This document shows, one piece after another, positions 42,025-52,145 of a stretch of DNA of 64,000 nt. This stretch comes from Hydrogenophilales bacterium. GTDB taxonomy: Bacteria > Pseudomonadota > Gammaproteobacteria > Burkholderiales > Thiobacillaceae. The stretch spans positions 1 to 64,000 of the forward strand of contig JAGXGM010000032.1 of NCBI GenBank assembly GCA_024636675.1, given 5' to 3'. The translations under genes were made by a program, and so were the position numbers. Under the pieces are notes generated by a model. That model was not told where the DNA came from and searched no databases. It saw only the letters and a list, made by a program, of their open reading frames with translations. Numbering within the stretch: the first letter of the stretch is position 1; each line of letters starts with the position of its first letter.

Positions 42025-42918
42025 TTGGCCGCGCCGGCAGCCATCGCGCTCGGCCTGATGGCCGGCACACTGCCGGCCGACCGCGAACTGGCGCTGCAGA
42101 TCCTCACCGAACTGCGCGGCCCGCGCGTGGCGGCGGCATTCGCCTGCGGCGGCCTGCTGGCACTGGCGGGCGCGCTGATGCAGACGCTGTTCCGCAACCC
42201 GCTGGCCGAACCCTACCTGCTCGGCGTGTCCGGCGGCGCGGGACTCCTGGCGCTGCTCGGCATGGCGGCAGGGCTGGCGTGGCCGTGGATATCCCTGCTT
42301 GCGTTTGCCGGCAGCCTGCTGGCGCTGGCGCTCGCCGCCGCGCTCGGCGGGCGTCTCCTGGCGCGCGACCACACCCCGCTGCTGCTCGCCGGCGTGATGC
42401 TGGCGGCGGGCTTCGGCGCCCTGATCGCGCTGGTGCTCTCGGTGACGCCGGCCGAGCGCCTGCCCGGCATGCTGTTCTTCCTGATGGGCGACCTCGCCTG
42501 GACCAGCCAGCCCGCGCTGCTATGGGCGGCGTTGCTGCTGGCGGTGGCCGCCGCGCTGGCCTTGTCGCGACGCCTCGATGTGCTGCAGCTGGCGCCGCTC
42601 AAGGCCGCTTCGCTCGGCGTGGCCGTCGCCCCCACGCGCTGGATGCTGTTCGCGCTGGCCGGCGCCTGCACCTCGCTGGTCGTCGCGCAGGCCGGCAGCA
42701 TCGGCTTCGTCGGCCTGATGGTGCCGCATGCCTTGAGAAAACTGGGCTTTGCCGGCCACCGCGCCCTGCTGCCCGCCTGCGCACTGGCCGGCGGCAGCCT
42801 GCTGGTGCTGGCCGACGCCCTGGCACGCACCGTGATCGAGCCGCGCGAACTGCCGGTGGGCGTGCTGACCGCGATGCTCGGCGTCCCCATGATGCTGTGG
42901 CTGCTGAGGAAGCCATGA
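42025..42918 (+). CDS. BtuC/FecD-type ABC transporter permease
   Basis: Membrane permease for a cobalamin, haem or iron-siderophore type importer, about 297 residues from a TTG at 42025. RGPRVAAAFACGGLLALAGALMQTLFRNPLAEPYLLGVSGGAG is the FecCD/BtuC signature (seen in parts), and GFVGLMVPHALRKLGFAGH is the coupling region that contacts the ATPase. Homology reaches upstream to about 41990, but no ATG is available there; ATG 42058 would lose the first helix. The true start is uncertain. The stop overlaps the ATPase ATG (ATGA). No substrate-binding protein or TonB receptor gene is adjacent. Confidence 0.82.
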   Translation: MAAPAAIALGLMAGTLPADRELALQILTELRGPRVAAAFACGGLLALAGALMQTLFRNPLAEPYLLGVSGGAGLLALLGMAAGLAWPWISLLAFAGSLLALALAAALGGRLLARDHTPLLLAGVMLAAGFGALIALVLSVTPAERLPGMLFFLMGDLAWTSQPALLWAALLLAVAAALALSRRLDVLQLAPLKAASLGVAVAPTRWMLFALAGACTSLVVAQAGSIGFVGLMVPHALRKLGFAGHRALLPACALAGGSLLVLADALARTVIEPRELPVGVLTAMLGVPMMLWLLRKP

Positions 42919-43649
42919 GCCTCGTCGCCCACCAACTGGCCCTGCAAACCAGCACCCGCACCCTGGTCGACTCGCTCGACCTCGCGCTTGAACCTGGCGA
43001 AGTGCTCGGCATCCTCGGCGCCAACGGCGCCGGCAAGTCGACGCTATTGAACGTGCTGGCAGGGCTCGCCATCCCCGCGTCCGGCCGCGTCACGCTCGAC
43101 GGCCATGCGCTCGCCACGATGCCGCCGCTGACGCGTGCGCAGCACATCGGCCTTTTGCCGCAGGGCGACGAGGGGGGATTTTTCGGCAGCGTCGCCGATT
43201 TTGTCGCGCTGGGACACTTTCCGTTCGGTGGCCCGGCACCCGATCTCGCGCCGCACCTCGCCAGCTGGGAATTGACCGATCTCGCCCGCCGTCCGCTCGA
43301 CACGCTGTCCGGCGGCGAACGCCAGCGCGCGCGGCTGGCGCAGCTGGCGGTGCAGGCGCCGCGCATCGCCCTGCTCGACGAGCCGCTGACGCATCTCGAC
43401 CCGGCGCATCAGGCAAAACTGCTCGCGTGGGCGCGCGGCGAGGCCGACGCCCGGCACAGCGTGGTGCTGACCCTGCATGACCCCAACTGGGCCGCCTGCC
43501 ACTGCGATCGCCTGCTGTTCCTCTACGGTGACGGGCGCTGGCAGCTGGATACCCCCGCCGAACTGCTCACCCCCGACGCGCTTGAAGCCCTGTATGGCCC
43601 CGGCACGGCTGCGCTGTGGCAACAGGGCGGCCGGGGCGAGCCTGTATAA
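42915..43649 (+). CDS. BtuD/FecE-type ABC transporter ATP-binding protein
   Basis: A 244-residue ATPase. Walker A GANGAGKST, Q-loop in GLLPQGDE, signature LSGGERQRARLAQ, Walker B IALLDEPLTHLDP and H-loop in VVLTLHDPNWAA are all intact. It forms the importer with the permease just upstream. The substrate class is cobalamin, haem or siderophore; the sequence alone does not decide. The stop codon lies inside the TATAAT box of pcnB. Confidence 0.9.
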   Translation: MSLVAHQLALQTSTRTLVDSLDLALEPGEVLGILGANGAGKSTLLNVLAGLAIPASGRVTLDGHALATMPPLTRAQHIGLLPQGDEGGFFGSVADFVALGHFPFGGPAPDLAPHLASWELTDLARRPLDTLSGGERQRARLAQLAVQAPRIALLDEPLTHLDPAHQAKLLAWARGEADARHSVVLTLHDPNWAACHCDRLLFLYGDGRWQLDTPAELLTPDALEALYGPGTAALWQQGGRGEPV

Positions 43650-43650
43650 T
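43645..43650 (+). promoter_or_regulatory. -10 box of the pcnB-pan operon
   Basis: TATAAT, 38 bases before the pcnB ATG, overlaps the stop of the ABC ATPase gene. No clear -35 box 17 bases upstream. Confidence 0.4.
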
Positions 43651-43688
43651 CACCCTCTGTTTTTAATTCACACGCCCTCGCGCACCCC

Positions 43689-45044
43689 ATGATTCGTCGC
43701 TTCATCAATAAAGTATTTGGCCTTAAGCCGCGCGGTGCTGCCTCCGGCGCAGAGATTCTGCAGCAGTCCAAACACGGCATCCGCCGCGACCAGCTCGACG
43801 ACTGCGCGCTGAAAACCTGCGAAACGCTGGCGCAGGCGGGGTTCAAGGGCTACCTGGTCGGCGGCGCGGTGCGCGATCTGCTGCTGGGCAAGACGCCCAA
43901 GGATTTCGACGTCGCCACCGACGCCACCCCGGAAGAAGTCAGGCGGCTGTTCCGCCGTTCGCGCATCATCGGACGGCGCTTCCAGATCGTGCATGTGATG
44001 TGCGGCCGCGTCACCATCGAGGTCACCACCTTCCGCGCCAACGGCCAGAAGGAAGCCGATGAGGAAGACGAGCGGCCGACCGACGAACACGGGCGTCTTT
44101 TGTCGGACAACATATTCGGCAATATGGCGGACGACGCCGCACGGCGCGATTTCACCATCAACGCGCTGTATTACGACCCCTTGAGCGAGGAAGTGCACGA
44201 CTACTTCGGCGGCGTGGCCGACTGCAAGAAGCGCGTACTGCGCATGATCGGCGACCCCGAGACGCGCTTCCGCGAGGACCCGGTACGCATGCTGCGCGCC
44301 GCCCGCTTTGCCGCCAAGCTCGACTTCCACATCGACCCCGACACCCGCCGCCCGGTCGCCACGCTGGCGCCCCTTTTGGCCAACATCCCGCGGGCGCGCA
44401 TCTTCGACGAGGCGCTGAAGCTCCTGATGTCGGGCCATGCGCTGCGCGGGGTGCACCAGCTGCGCGCCGAGGGCCTGCATCACGGCATGCTGCCGCTGCT
44501 GGACACGATCCTCGACGATTCCGTCGGCGAGCGCTTCATCACTGCCGCGCTGAAAACCACCGACGCGCGCATTGCGCAGGACAAGCCGGCCTCGCCGGCC
44601 TTCCTGTTCGGCACCCTGCTGTGGCCGCAGGTGCTGCAGCGCTGGCACGCGCTCGAAGCGGCCGGCGAGAAGCCGCAACCCGCGTTGTTCATCGCGATGG
44701 ACGAGGTGCTCGATGCGCAGCGCGGCCAGCTCGCCATCCCGCGCCGCTACGACGGCATGATCAAGGAAATCTGGGCGCTGCAGCCGCGCTTCGAGCAGCG
44801 CGGCGGGCAGCGCCCGTATCGCCTGCTGGAGCATCCGCGCTTCCGCGCCGCCTACGACTTTCTGCTGCTGCGCGCCGAATCCGGCGAAGTCGACATCGAA
44901 CTCGGCGAATGGTGGACGCGCTTCCAGGAAGTCGACGACGACGAGCGCGCCGCCATGCTGCTGATTGACAGCGCGCCCAAGCCGCGCCGCAAGCGCCGTC
45001 GCAAAAAGCCGGGCGAAGCCGCCGGCGAGACGCCGCCCGAATGA
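43689..45044 (+). CDS. pcnB: Poly(A) polymerase I
   Basis: Adds poly(A) tails to RNA 3' ends, promoting decay. 451 residues. The nucleotidyltransferase core has YLVGGAVRDLLLG and KDFDVATDA with the two catalytic aspartates, then RRSRIIGRRFQIVHV and RRDFTINALYYDP. The C-terminal end is Lys/Arg-rich (PRRKRRRKKPG), as in E. coli PcnB, and distinguishes it from tRNA nucleotidyltransferase. It heads the operon with folK, a deoxynucleoside kinase and panBCD. Confidence 0.95.
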   Translation: MIRRFINKVFGLKPRGAASGAEILQQSKHGIRRDQLDDCALKTCETLAQAGFKGYLVGGAVRDLLLGKTPKDFDVATDATPEEVRRLFRRSRIIGRRFQIVHVMCGRVTIEVTTFRANGQKEADEEDERPTDEHGRLLSDNIFGNMADDAARRDFTINALYYDPLSEEVHDYFGGVADCKKRVLRMIGDPETRFREDPVRMLRAARFAAKLDFHIDPDTRRPVATLAPLLANIPRARIFDEALKLLMSGHALRGVHQLRAEGLHHGMLPLLDTILDDSVGERFITAALKTTDARIAQDKPASPAFLFGTLLWPQVLQRWHALEAAGEKPQPALFIAMDEVLDAQRGQLAIPRRYDGMIKEIWALQPRFEQRGGQRPYRLLEHPRFRAAYDFLLLRAESGEVDIELGEWWTRFQEVDDDERAAMLLIDSAPKPRRKRRRKKPGEAAGETPPE

Positions 45045-45547
45045 GCGTGATTGCCACCATCGGGCTGGGCGCCAACCTCAACGACCCGGCGGCGCAGGTG
45101 GAATATGCGCTGGCCGAACTCGACCGCCTGCCCGGCACCCGGCTGCTTGCCCGCTCCAGCCTGTACGCCTCTGCGCCGGTCGGTTATGTCGACCAGCCTG
45201 ACTTCATCAACGCGGTGGCGCAGGTCGAGACCGACCTTGCGCCACGCGCGCTGCTGATGGCGTTGCTGGACATCGAACACCGCCATGGCCGCGCGCGCAG
45301 CTTCCGCAACGCGCCGCGCACCCTCGACCTCGATCTCTTGCTGTACGGCGACGCACATTTCCACGAAGAAGGGCTGACGCTGCCGCATCCGCGCATGACC
45401 GAGCGCGGCTTCGTGCTGCTGCCGCTGCTGGAAATCGCCCCCGAGGCCTCGATCCCCGGCCATGGCCGCGCCGCCAGCTGGCTCGCCAGCTGCGCGGACC
45501 AGAGCGTGATCGTTCTGCCCCCGCCCGTTGCCACCGCCCGCGCATGA
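45041..45547 (+). CDS. folK: Hydroxymethyldihydropterin pyrophosphokinase
   Basis: Folate synthesis: transfers pyrophosphate from ATP to 6-hydroxymethyl-7,8-dihydropterin. 168 residues. GLGANLNDPAAQVEYALAEL, SSLYASAPVGYVDQPDFINAV and the signature RNAPRTLDLDLLLYGD (with the Mg-binding aspartates) are present. Coupled to pcnB and to the kinase gene by ATGA overlaps. Confidence 0.96.
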   Translation: MSVIATIGLGANLNDPAAQVEYALAELDRLPGTRLLARSSLYASAPVGYVDQPDFINAVAQVETDLAPRALLMALLDIEHRHGRARSFRNAPRTLDLDLLLYGDAHFHEEGLTLPHPRMTERGFVLLPLLEIAPEASIPGHGRAASWLASCADQSVIVLPPPVATARA

Positions 45548-46185
45548 GTCTTTCCCGCTTTCGCTACGTCGTCGTTGAAGGCCCGATCGGTGCCGGCAAG
45601 ACCAGCCTCACCCACCGGCTGGCAGAATATATGGGAGCGGACACCCTGCTGGAAAACGCCGGCGACAACCCCTTTCTGTCGCGCTTCTATCACGAACCCC
45701 GGCGCTACGCGCTGCCGACCCAGCTGCATTTCCTGTTCGAGCGCGCACGCCAGCTGCGCGAGCTGACGCAGGGGGACCTGTTCCGCACCGGCACGGTGTC
45801 GGACTTCCTGATCGACAAGGACATGCTGTTCGCCCGCCTGAACCTGGACGACGACGAGTTCGAGCTGTATCAAAAAGTGTACGCAGACCTCGCGCCGCAG
45901 GCACCGACGCCCGACTTGGTGATCTACCTGCAGGCGCCGATCGATGCGCTGCAGGAACGCGTCAAGCGGCGCGGCGTGGAGTTCGAGCGCGGCATGGATG
46001 CGGACTACCTGCAGCGCCTGGCCAATAGCTACAGCGAGTTCTTCCATCGCTACGAGGCCGCGCCGCTGCTCATCGTCAACACCGGCAACCTCAATTTCGC
46101 CGAGAACGACGCCGACTTCGAGCTACTGCTCGAGCGCATGAGCAAAATGCGCGGCCCGCGCGAATTCTTCAACAAGGCAGCGTAA
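45544..46185 (+). CDS. Deoxynucleoside kinase family protein
   Basis: A 213-residue P-loop kinase: [20 protein letters not shown] carries the Walker A (residues 13-20), followed by a LLEN motif typical of deoxyadenosine/deoxyguanosine kinases, the ERH-like [12 protein letters not shown] and the lid arginines in [14 protein letters not shown]. It probably salvages deoxynucleosides. In many betaproteobacteria it sits between folK and panB, as here. Its stop is followed two bases later by panB. Confidence 0.88.
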   Translation: MSLSRFRYVVVEGPIGAGKTSLTHRLAEYMGADTLLENAGDNPFLSRFYHEPRRYALPTQLHFLFERARQLRELTQGDLFRTGTVSDFLIDKDMLFARLNLDDDEFELYQKVYADLAPQAPTPDLVIYLQAPIDALQERVKRRGVEFERGMDADYLQRLANSYSEFFHRYEAAPLLIVNTGNLNFAENDADFELLLERMSKMRGPREFFNKAA

Positions 46186-46187
46186 AG

Positions 46188-46976
46188 ATGGCGATTACGC
46201 TGTCCACCCTCAAGGCGATGCGCGACCGCGCCGAAAAAATCGCCGTGCTCACCTGCTACGACGCCAGCTTCGCGCGTGTGCTCGATGCCGCAGGCGTCGA
46301 CGTGCTGCTGGTCGGCGACTCGCTCGGCATGGTGATCCAGGGCCACACCTCGACGCTGCCGGTGAAGCTTGCCGAAATGGTGTACCACACGCGCTGCGTC
46401 GCCGCCGGCACCGAACGCGCTTTCCTCGTCGCCGATCTGCCCTTCGGCAGCTACCAGCCCTCGCCCGAGCGCGCGTTTTCCGCCGCTGCGCGGCTGATGG
46501 CGGCGGGCGCACACATGGTCAAGCTCGAAGGCGGCGCGATCATGGTCGACACCGTGGCTTTCCTGACACAGCGCGGCATCCCGGTGTGCGCACACCTGGG
46601 CCTCTTGCCGCAGTCGGTGAATCAGCTCGGTGGCTACCGGGTGCAGGGACGCGAGGATGCCGCCGCGACGCAACTGGTCGCCGACGCGCGAGCGCTGGAA
46701 GTCGCCGGCGCCGGCCTGATCGTGCTGGAAATGGTGCCCGCCACGCTGGCGCAGGCCGTCACCGAGGCGCTCACCATTCCCACCATCGGCATCGGCGCCG
46801 GGGTGAATTGTTCCGGCCAGGTGCTGGTGCTGTACGACATGCTGGGACTGTATCCGCGCGCGCCGAAGTTCTCGAAAAACTTCCTCGAAGGCCGCAACGG
46901 CATCGAGGCCGCCACCCGCGCCTATGTCGCCGCGGTAAAGGACGGCAGCTTCCCGGCCGCCGACCATACGTTCTGA
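46188..46976 (+). CDS. panB: Ketopantoate hydroxymethyltransferase
   Basis: First step of pantothenate synthesis: adds hydroxymethyl from methylene-tetrahydrofolate to alpha-ketoisovalerate. 262 residues. [45 protein letters not shown] and [24 protein letters not shown] are family signatures (Mg-binding Asp in GDS, catalytic Glu near LEMVP). The stop overlaps the panC ATG (TGATG). Confidence 0.97.
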   Translation: MAITLSTLKAMRDRAEKIAVLTCYDASFARVLDAAGVDVLLVGDSLGMVIQGHTSTLPVKLAEMVYHTRCVAAGTERAFLVADLPFGSYQPSPERAFSAAARLMAAGAHMVKLEGGAIMVDTVAFLTQRGIPVCAHLGLLPQSVNQLGGYRVQGREDAAATQLVADARALEVAGAGLIVLEMVPATLAQAVTEALTIPTIGIGAGVNCSGQVLVLYDMLGLYPRAPKFSKNFLEGRNGIEAATRAYVAAVKDGSFPAADHTF

Positions 46977-47821
46977 TGCAGGTCGTCCATACCGCAGCCG
47001 ACCTGCGCACGGCACTCGCCGGGCAAACCGGCACCGCGTTCGTGCCGACCATGGGCAACCTGCACGCCGGCCACATCTCGCTGGTCGAATTGGCCAAACA
47101 ATCCGGCCAGCCGGTGGTGGCGAGCATCTTCGTCAATCCCCTGCAGTTCGGCGCCGGCGAGGACTTCGAGCGTTATCCGCGCACCCTGCAAGCCGACTGC
47201 GACAAGCTCGCTGCCGCCGGCTGCGACTGGGTGTTTGCACCCGACGTCGCCGAGATGTATCCGGTGCCGCAGAGGTTTACCGTGCAGCCGCCCGACAGCC
47301 TGGCGAACGACCTGTGCGGCGCATTCCGCCCCGGCCATTTCAGCGGCGTCGCCACGGTGGTGCTGAAGCTCTTCAACCTGGTGCAGCCGCGCGTGGCGGT
47401 GTTCGGCAGCAAGGACTTCCAGCAACTGTTCGTCATCCGCGAACTGGTGCGGCAGTTCAACCTGCCGATCGAGATCGTGGCGGGCGCCACCCTGCGCGAC
47501 GCCGACGGCCTGGCGCTGAGTTCGCGCAACGCCTACCTCGGCGCCTCCGAACGGATCCAGGCGCCAGCCTTGCATCGTGAACTCGCCACCGTCGCAGCGG
47601 CCGTGCAGGCGGGCGAGCACGCGTTGGAGGCGCTTGCCGCCAGCGCCGCCCGCCGCCTCAAAATGGCGGGCTGGCGCGTCGACTACGTCGCATTGCGCGA
47701 CGCCACGACCCTGCTGGCGCCCACGCCCGACAGCACCCGGCTGGTGGTGCTGGGAGCGGCCTGGCTGGGCAATACCCGATTGATCGACAATATCGAGATG
47801 GCCTGGAGCAACCCGGCCTGA
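46976..47821 (+). CDS. panC: Pantothenate synthetase
   Basis: Joins pantoate and beta-alanine using ATP. 281 residues. [19 protein letters not shown] has the HxGH nucleotide motif, then [40 protein letters not shown] and [16 protein letters not shown] (KMSKS-like loop). It is coupled to panB. panD follows after 61 bases with its own -10 box. Confidence 0.97.
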   Translation: MQVVHTAADLRTALAGQTGTAFVPTMGNLHAGHISLVELAKQSGQPVVASIFVNPLQFGAGEDFERYPRTLQADCDKLAAAGCDWVFAPDVAEMYPVPQRFTVQPPDSLANDLCGAFRPGHFSGVATVVLKLFNLVQPRVAVFGSKDFQQLFVIRELVRQFNLPIEIVAGATLRDADGLALSSRNAYLGASERIQAPALHRELATVAAAVQAGEHALEALAASAARRLKMAGWRVDYVALRDATTLLAPTPDSTRLVVLGAAWLGNTRLIDNIEMAWSNPA

Positions 47822-47843
47822 AGTTTTACTTGTGCCCTTTGGG

Positions 47844-47849
47844 TATAAT
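47844..47849 (+). promoter_or_regulatory. -10 box upstream of panD
   Basis: TATAAT preceded by GGG, 33 bases before the panD ATG, so panD may be transcribed separately from panBC. No good -35 box. Confidence 0.4.
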
Positions 47850-47882
47850 GGCCATCCACTTTTTGTTTGTGAGGGCACCGTC

Positions 47883-48263
47883 ATGCAAAGAACGATGCTC
47901 AAATCAAAGCTGCACCGGGCGACCGTCACGCATTCCGAGCTGCACTACGAAGGCTCGTGCGCGATCGACGAAACGCTGCTGGATGCGGCCAATATCCACG
48001 AATACGAGCAGATCCAGATCTACAACGTCACCAACGGCAAGCGCTTCACCACCTATGCCATTCGCGCCGCGCGCGATTCCGGCATCATTTCGGTGAACGG
48101 CGCTGCTGCGCACAAGGCGGATCCGGGCGACCTCGTCATCATCGCCACTTTCGCGGTCTACAACGAACTGGAATTGACGCGCTATGAGCCGGAGCTGGTG
48201 TACGTGGACGCGAATAACCGCATTCTCGATAGCCGCCATACGATTCCGGTCCAGGCTGCCTGA
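47883..48263 (+). CDS. panD: Aspartate 1-decarboxylase proenzyme
   Basis: Makes beta-alanine for PanC. 126 residues. The self-cleavage site Gly24-Ser25 ([10 protein letters not shown]) generates the pyruvoyl group. Lys9 and Tyr58-type residues ([14 protein letters not shown]) are conserved. GTGAGGGC precedes the ATG at 47883; frames reaching further upstream have no homology. Convergent with the helicase gene 20 bases on. Confidence 0.97.
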   Translation: MQRTMLKSKLHRATVTHSELHYEGSCAIDETLLDAANIHEYEQIQIYNVTNGKRFTTYAIRAARDSGIISVNGAAAHKADPGDLVIIATFAVYNELELTRYEPELVYVDANNRILDSRHTIPVQAA

Positions 48264-48283
48264 GCGTTCACACTGTCAGCGCT

Positions 48284-49522
48284 TCAGCCTGACTCTGCGG
48301 TCTTCGCCGCCGCTCGCAACCTGTCTTTCTTGCTGGGTCGTTTCCCCTTGACGCCACCATTGCCGGGCACGGCGATAGCGGGCTGAACCGGCTCGAACCC
48401 TTCGATCTGTTCCCGTGGCAGGTTCAGGTTCTGGCGTTTTTCGATCAAGCGGAAATGCGCCTCGGTGGCGGCGCTCACCAGGCTGATGGCCAGGCCGCTT
48501 TCCCCCGCGCGGCCGGTTCGGCCGATGCGGTGAACGTAGTCATCCGCTGAGCGCGGCAAGTCGTAATTCACAATCACCGGCAGCGCCGGGATGTCGATGC
48601 CGCGTGCGGCCAGATCGGTGGTGACCAGTACGCCCCAGCGCTTGTCCTTGAATTCAGCCAGGGTCTGCTTGCGTGCCGCCTGACCCAGCCCGCCGTGAAA
48701 CGAGGTGGCGAACAGATCACCCCGATTCAGTTTGGCGGCCACGTGCTCGGCGGCATGCTGCGTGGCCACGAACACCAACACGCGTTCCCAGTCGTTGCTC
48801 TGAATCAGATGACGCAGCAGTTGCGTACGGCGCAGCGCGTCGACCCGGATCACCCGCTGCACGATCGCAGGCGCCACGCCGGGTTCAGACTCGACAGCCA
48901 CCCATTGGGGGTCATTCAGCAAACCCTGAGCCAGCGCCTGGACCGCGGGCGGGAACGTCGCGGAGAAAAACAGGTTTTGTCGCCGCTCGGGCAAAGTCGC
49001 CAGCACCTTCGCCAGCGCATCGGAAAAGTCCAGATCAAGCAGTCGATCCGCTTCGTCCAGCACCAGATACTCAACCGCCGCAAGCGACAATGCGTTGTGC
49101 TGCAGCAGGTCGAGCAAGCGCCCCGCCGTGGCGACCACCACATCGGCACCGCCACGTAGCGCCATCATTTGCGGGTTGATCGACACGCCGCCGAAGACAA
49201 CTGCCACCTTGAAAGAGGGATCCAGCTGATTTGTCAGACGCTGCAGCACGTCGCCCACCTGAGCGGCCAGTTCGCGCGTGGGCACCAGAATGAGCGCACG
49301 CACACGACCGGGCGCTGCTGCGGTGTCGGCAAGCAGACCTTGCAGCAGAGGCAAAACAAAAGCGGCGGTTTTCCCTGAGCCGGTTTGCGCGGTGGCCAGC
49401 ACATCACGACCGCTGAGAACGACGGGTATGGCCGCACGCTGGATCGGGGTGGGTGCGCTAAAGCCGAATTCCGCGGCTGCGTGGGCAAGGAGGGGTACGA
49501 GCCCGAGAGCAGAGAATGACAT
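48284..49522 (-). CDS. DEAD-box RNA helicase (RhlE-like)
   Basis: A 412-residue helicase. Q motif with GFSAPTPIQRAAIP, motif I AQTGSGKT, DEAD as LDEADRLLD, motif III SAT in FFSATFP, and motif VI HRIGRTGRAG are intact. It has only a short basic tail (KGKRPSKKDRLRAAAK), as in RhlE-type proteins, and would unwind RNA in ribosome assembly or decay. The start at 49522 (MSFSALGLVPLL) fits the family; the longer frame upstream has no homology. Confidence 0.93.
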   Translation of the reverse strand: MSFSALGLVPLLAHAAAEFGFSAPTPIQRAAIPVVLSGRDVLATAQTGSGKTAAFVLPLLQGLLADTAAAPGRVRALILVPTRELAAQVGDVLQRLTNQLDPSFKVAVVFGGVSINPQMMALRGGADVVVATAGRLLDLLQHNALSLAAVEYLVLDEADRLLDLDFSDALAKVLATLPERRQNLFFSATFPPAVQALAQGLLNDPQWVAVESEPGVAPAIVQRVIRVDALRRTQLLRHLIQSNDWERVLVFVATQHAAEHVAAKLNRGDLFATSFHGGLGQAARKQTLAEFKDKRWGVLVTTDLAARGIDIPALPVIVNYDLPRSADDYVHRIGRTGRAGESGLAISLVSAATEAHFRLIEKRQNLNLPREQIEGFEPVQPAIAVPGNGGVKGKRPSKKDRLRAAAKTAESG

Positions 49523-49580
49523 GGTGTCTGGATGCAGGTTAACGCTGCGAGTGTGCCACGCTGGCGCGCACAGCCCGCCC

Positions 49581-49618
49581 GGTTGGCCCGCTTGCCTTAT
49601 CAACGCAGGCGGGCAACC
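49581..49618. terminator. Strong hairpin downstream of glgP
   Basis: GGTTGGCCCGCTTGC and GCAGGCGGGCAACC form a stem of about 14 pairs with one bulge, around a TTATCAAC-type loop. It sits 26 bases after the glgP stop at the end of the glycogen operon. There is no T run on either strand, so it may be an mRNA-stabilising or rho-assisted structure and not an intrinsic terminator. Confidence 0.4.
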
Positions 49619-49643
49619 CGGAGGCGCAAGCGATCCCGGTTGG

Positions 49644-52145
49644 CTACGAGGGGCTGAGCTTCCAGATATCGCGGTTGTATTCGACCATGGTGCGATCGGT
49701 CGAAAAGAAGCCACTCGACGCTGTGTTGAGGATGCTCATGCGCGTCCAGTTGGCCTGGTCCTGCCAGGCCTGCGAGACCCGTTCCTGCGCATCGACATAA
49801 CTGCGGAAATCCGCCAGCACCATCCACGGGTCATGCGGGCTCAGCAAGGTATCGAGGATCATGTCGAAGATGCCTGCCTCGCACAGGTTGAAATGGCCCG
49901 ACCGCAACAGGTCGATCACTTCACGCAGTTCGGGGTCTTTTTCCACGTAGGACATCGGCTGGTAATTCGATCGCAGCGTCTCGACTTCATCGGCACGCAG
50001 GCCGAACAGGAAGAAGTTGTCCTCACCCACGGCTTCGAGGATTTCAATGTTGGCGCCATCATAGGTGCCGATGGTGATCGCACCGTTCATCATGAACTTC
50101 ATGTTGCCGGTGCCGGACGCCTCCTTGCCTGCAGTCGATATCTGCTCGGAGAGGTCGGTCGCCGGCGCGATGATTTCCATGCTGCTGACCCGGTAGTTGG
50201 GCAGGAAGGCGACCTTGAGGCGGCCATTAACGTCGGGGTCGCTGTTAACGACCTCGGCCACGCTGTTGACCAGCTTGATGATGCGTTTGGCCATGACGTA
50301 ACCTGGCGCCGCCTTGCCGCCGATCAGCACGCAGCGGTCCGCCCAGCCATCCAGCCGTCCATGGTTGATGCGGTTGTACAGATGGATCACATGAAGCACA
50401 TTGAGCAGTTGCCGCTTGTATTCGTGGATGCGTTTGACCTGGACGTCGAACAGCGCATCCGGATTGAACTCGACGTCGCACTCAGCCTTGACCAGGGTGG
50501 CGAGGCGTTCCTTGTTGGCGTGCTTGACCGCGCGCCAGTCAGCATGAAATTCCGTGTGCTTCAGGTCGGCCAGCGGCTTCAGCTTTTCCAGCTGCGACAG
50601 ATCGGCCACCCAGCCATCGCAGATCTTGCTGCTGATGAGCGCGCTCATGGTGGGGTTGGCATGCGCCATCCAGCGCCGGGGCGTGACGCCATTGGTCTTG
50701 TTGTTGAACTTGTGCGGCCACAGGTCGACGAAATCGCGGAACAGGCCTTCTTGCAGCAATTTCGAATGCAACGCGGCGACGCCGTTGACAGAGAAGCTGC
50801 CGACGATGGCCAGCCAGGCCATGCGCAGCTGCTGCTCCTGGCCCTCCTCGACGATCGACATGCGGCGCCGACGGTCGATGTCGCCCGGCCATTTCACTGC
50901 CACTTCGCGCAGGAAGCGCGCGTTGATTTCGTAGATGATTTCCAGCAGCCGCGGCAACAGGCGTTGAAACAGCGCAACCGGCCAGCGCTCCAGCGCTTCG
51001 GGCAGCAGCGTGTGGTTGGTGTAGGCCATGCAGTGCGAGGTGATCGCCCAGGCCTCATTCCATTGCATGCCTTCCTGGTCAAGCAGCAGGCGCATCAGTT
51101 CGGCCACCGCGATGGACGGATGGGTGTCGTTCATCTGGAATACGTTGAGCTCGGCAAATTTCGACAGGTCGCTGTTGCCCGCCGTATGCCACTGGCGCAG
51201 CGCATCCTGCAGACTGGCCGAGGCCAGAAAATACTGCTGGCGCAGGCGCAACTCCTTGCCATTTTCGCTGGAGTCGTTGGGATAGAGAACCATCGAGATG
51301 TGCTCGGCGTGGTTCTTGGCCTGTACCGCCTCGGAGTAGCTGCCGGCATTGAATTCACTAAGATCGAACTCGTCGGTGGCGGCGGATTTCCATAAGCGCA
51401 GCGTGTTCACCGCGCTGTTGCGATAGCCAGAAATCGGCATATCGAAAGGCACCGCCAGCACATCATTGGTGTCGACCCAGCGCGCACGATGGATCCCCGC
51501 CCGGTCGTGATAATGCTCGGTCCGGCCGCCGAACTGCACGCGACAGGTATATTCGGGTCGTTCGACCTCCCACGGATTGCCGTCGCGCAGCCAGTTGTCG
51601 GGATCTTCGATCTGGTAACCGTTTTCGATGTGCTGGCGGAACATCCCATACTCGTAGTGGATGCCATAGCCCATCACCGGCAGGTTCAGCGTGGCGCAGC
51701 TGTCCATGAAGCACGCGGCAAGCCGGCCCAGGCCACCGTTCCCCAGCCCGGCGTCGGGCTCCTCTTCGGCGAGGTTCTCCAACGTCTGGCCAAAGCTGTG
51801 CAAGGATTCGCGCGTCACCTCGTCCAGTCCCAGATTGAGCACATGGTTGGACAGGGCGCGGCCGATCAAAAATTCCAGCGACAGGTAATAGGCGCGGCGC
51901 TTGCCCGGCTGGTCGCGTGCCGCGTAGGTGTTCATCCAGTCCGACATGAGACGGTCGCGCAGCGTCCGCGCCAGAGCCTGATAGGTATAGACGGGCGGGC
52001 TGCCCAGCATGCGCCCCAGATGATAAAACTGGTAACGCTCAAGATCGTGGGTGAACGCCTTGCTACTGTTCGGCAGCGGTTTCAGGGCAACGGAACGGGT
52101 GGCTGATTTTTTGGCGGTCATAGTAGTAGTTCGGTCTGAAGTCAT
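49644..52145 (-). CDS. glgP: Glycogen phosphorylase
   Basis: Releases glucose-1-phosphate from glycogen with phosphate. 833 residues. [36 protein letters not shown] and [18 protein letters not shown] are typical, and the PLP lysine is in [15 protein letters not shown]. Its ATG at 52145 overlaps the glgA stop (ATGA); an in-frame ATG at 52121 (MTAKKSA) is possible. Last gene of the pgi-to-glgP operon, so breakdown is co-transcribed with synthesis. Confidence 0.96.
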   Translation of the reverse strand: MTSDRTTTMTAKKSATRSVALKPLPNSSKAFTHDLERYQFYHLGRMLGSPPVYTYQALARTLRDRLMSDWMNTYAARDQPGKRRAYYLSLEFLIGRALSNHVLNLGLDEVTRESLHSFGQTLENLAEEEPDAGLGNGGLGRLAACFMDSCATLNLPVMGYGIHYEYGMFRQHIENGYQIEDPDNWLRDGNPWEVERPEYTCRVQFGGRTEHYHDRAGIHRARWVDTNDVLAVPFDMPISGYRNSAVNTLRLWKSAATDEFDLSEFNAGSYSEAVQAKNHAEHISMVLYPNDSSENGKELRLRQQYFLASASLQDALRQWHTAGNSDLSKFAELNVFQMNDTHPSIAVAELMRLLLDQEGMQWNEAWAITSHCMAYTNHTLLPEALERWPVALFQRLLPRLLEIIYEINARFLREVAVKWPGDIDRRRRMSIVEEGQEQQLRMAWLAIVGSFSVNGVAALHSKLLQEGLFRDFVDLWPHKFNNKTNGVTPRRWMAHANPTMSALISSKICDGWVADLSQLEKLKPLADLKHTEFHADWRAVKHANKERLATLVKAECDVEFNPDALFDVQVKRIHEYKRQLLNVLHVIHLYNRINHGRLDGWADRCVLIGGKAAPGYVMAKRIIKLVNSVAEVVNSDPDVNGRLKVAFLPNYRVSSMEIIAPATDLSEQISTAGKEASGTGNMKFMMNGAITIGTYDGANIEILEAVGEDNFFLFGLRADEVETLRSNYQPMSYVEKDPELREVIDLLRSGHFNLCEAGIFDMILDTLLSPHDPWMVLADFRSYVDAQERVSQAWQDQANWTRMSILNTASSGFFSTDRTMVEYNRDIWKLSPS

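Noticed and set aside
49278-51395. Plus-strand open frame of 705 codons
   Set aside because: Antisense to the helicase and glgP genes, spanning two real genes and their gap; no homology seen.
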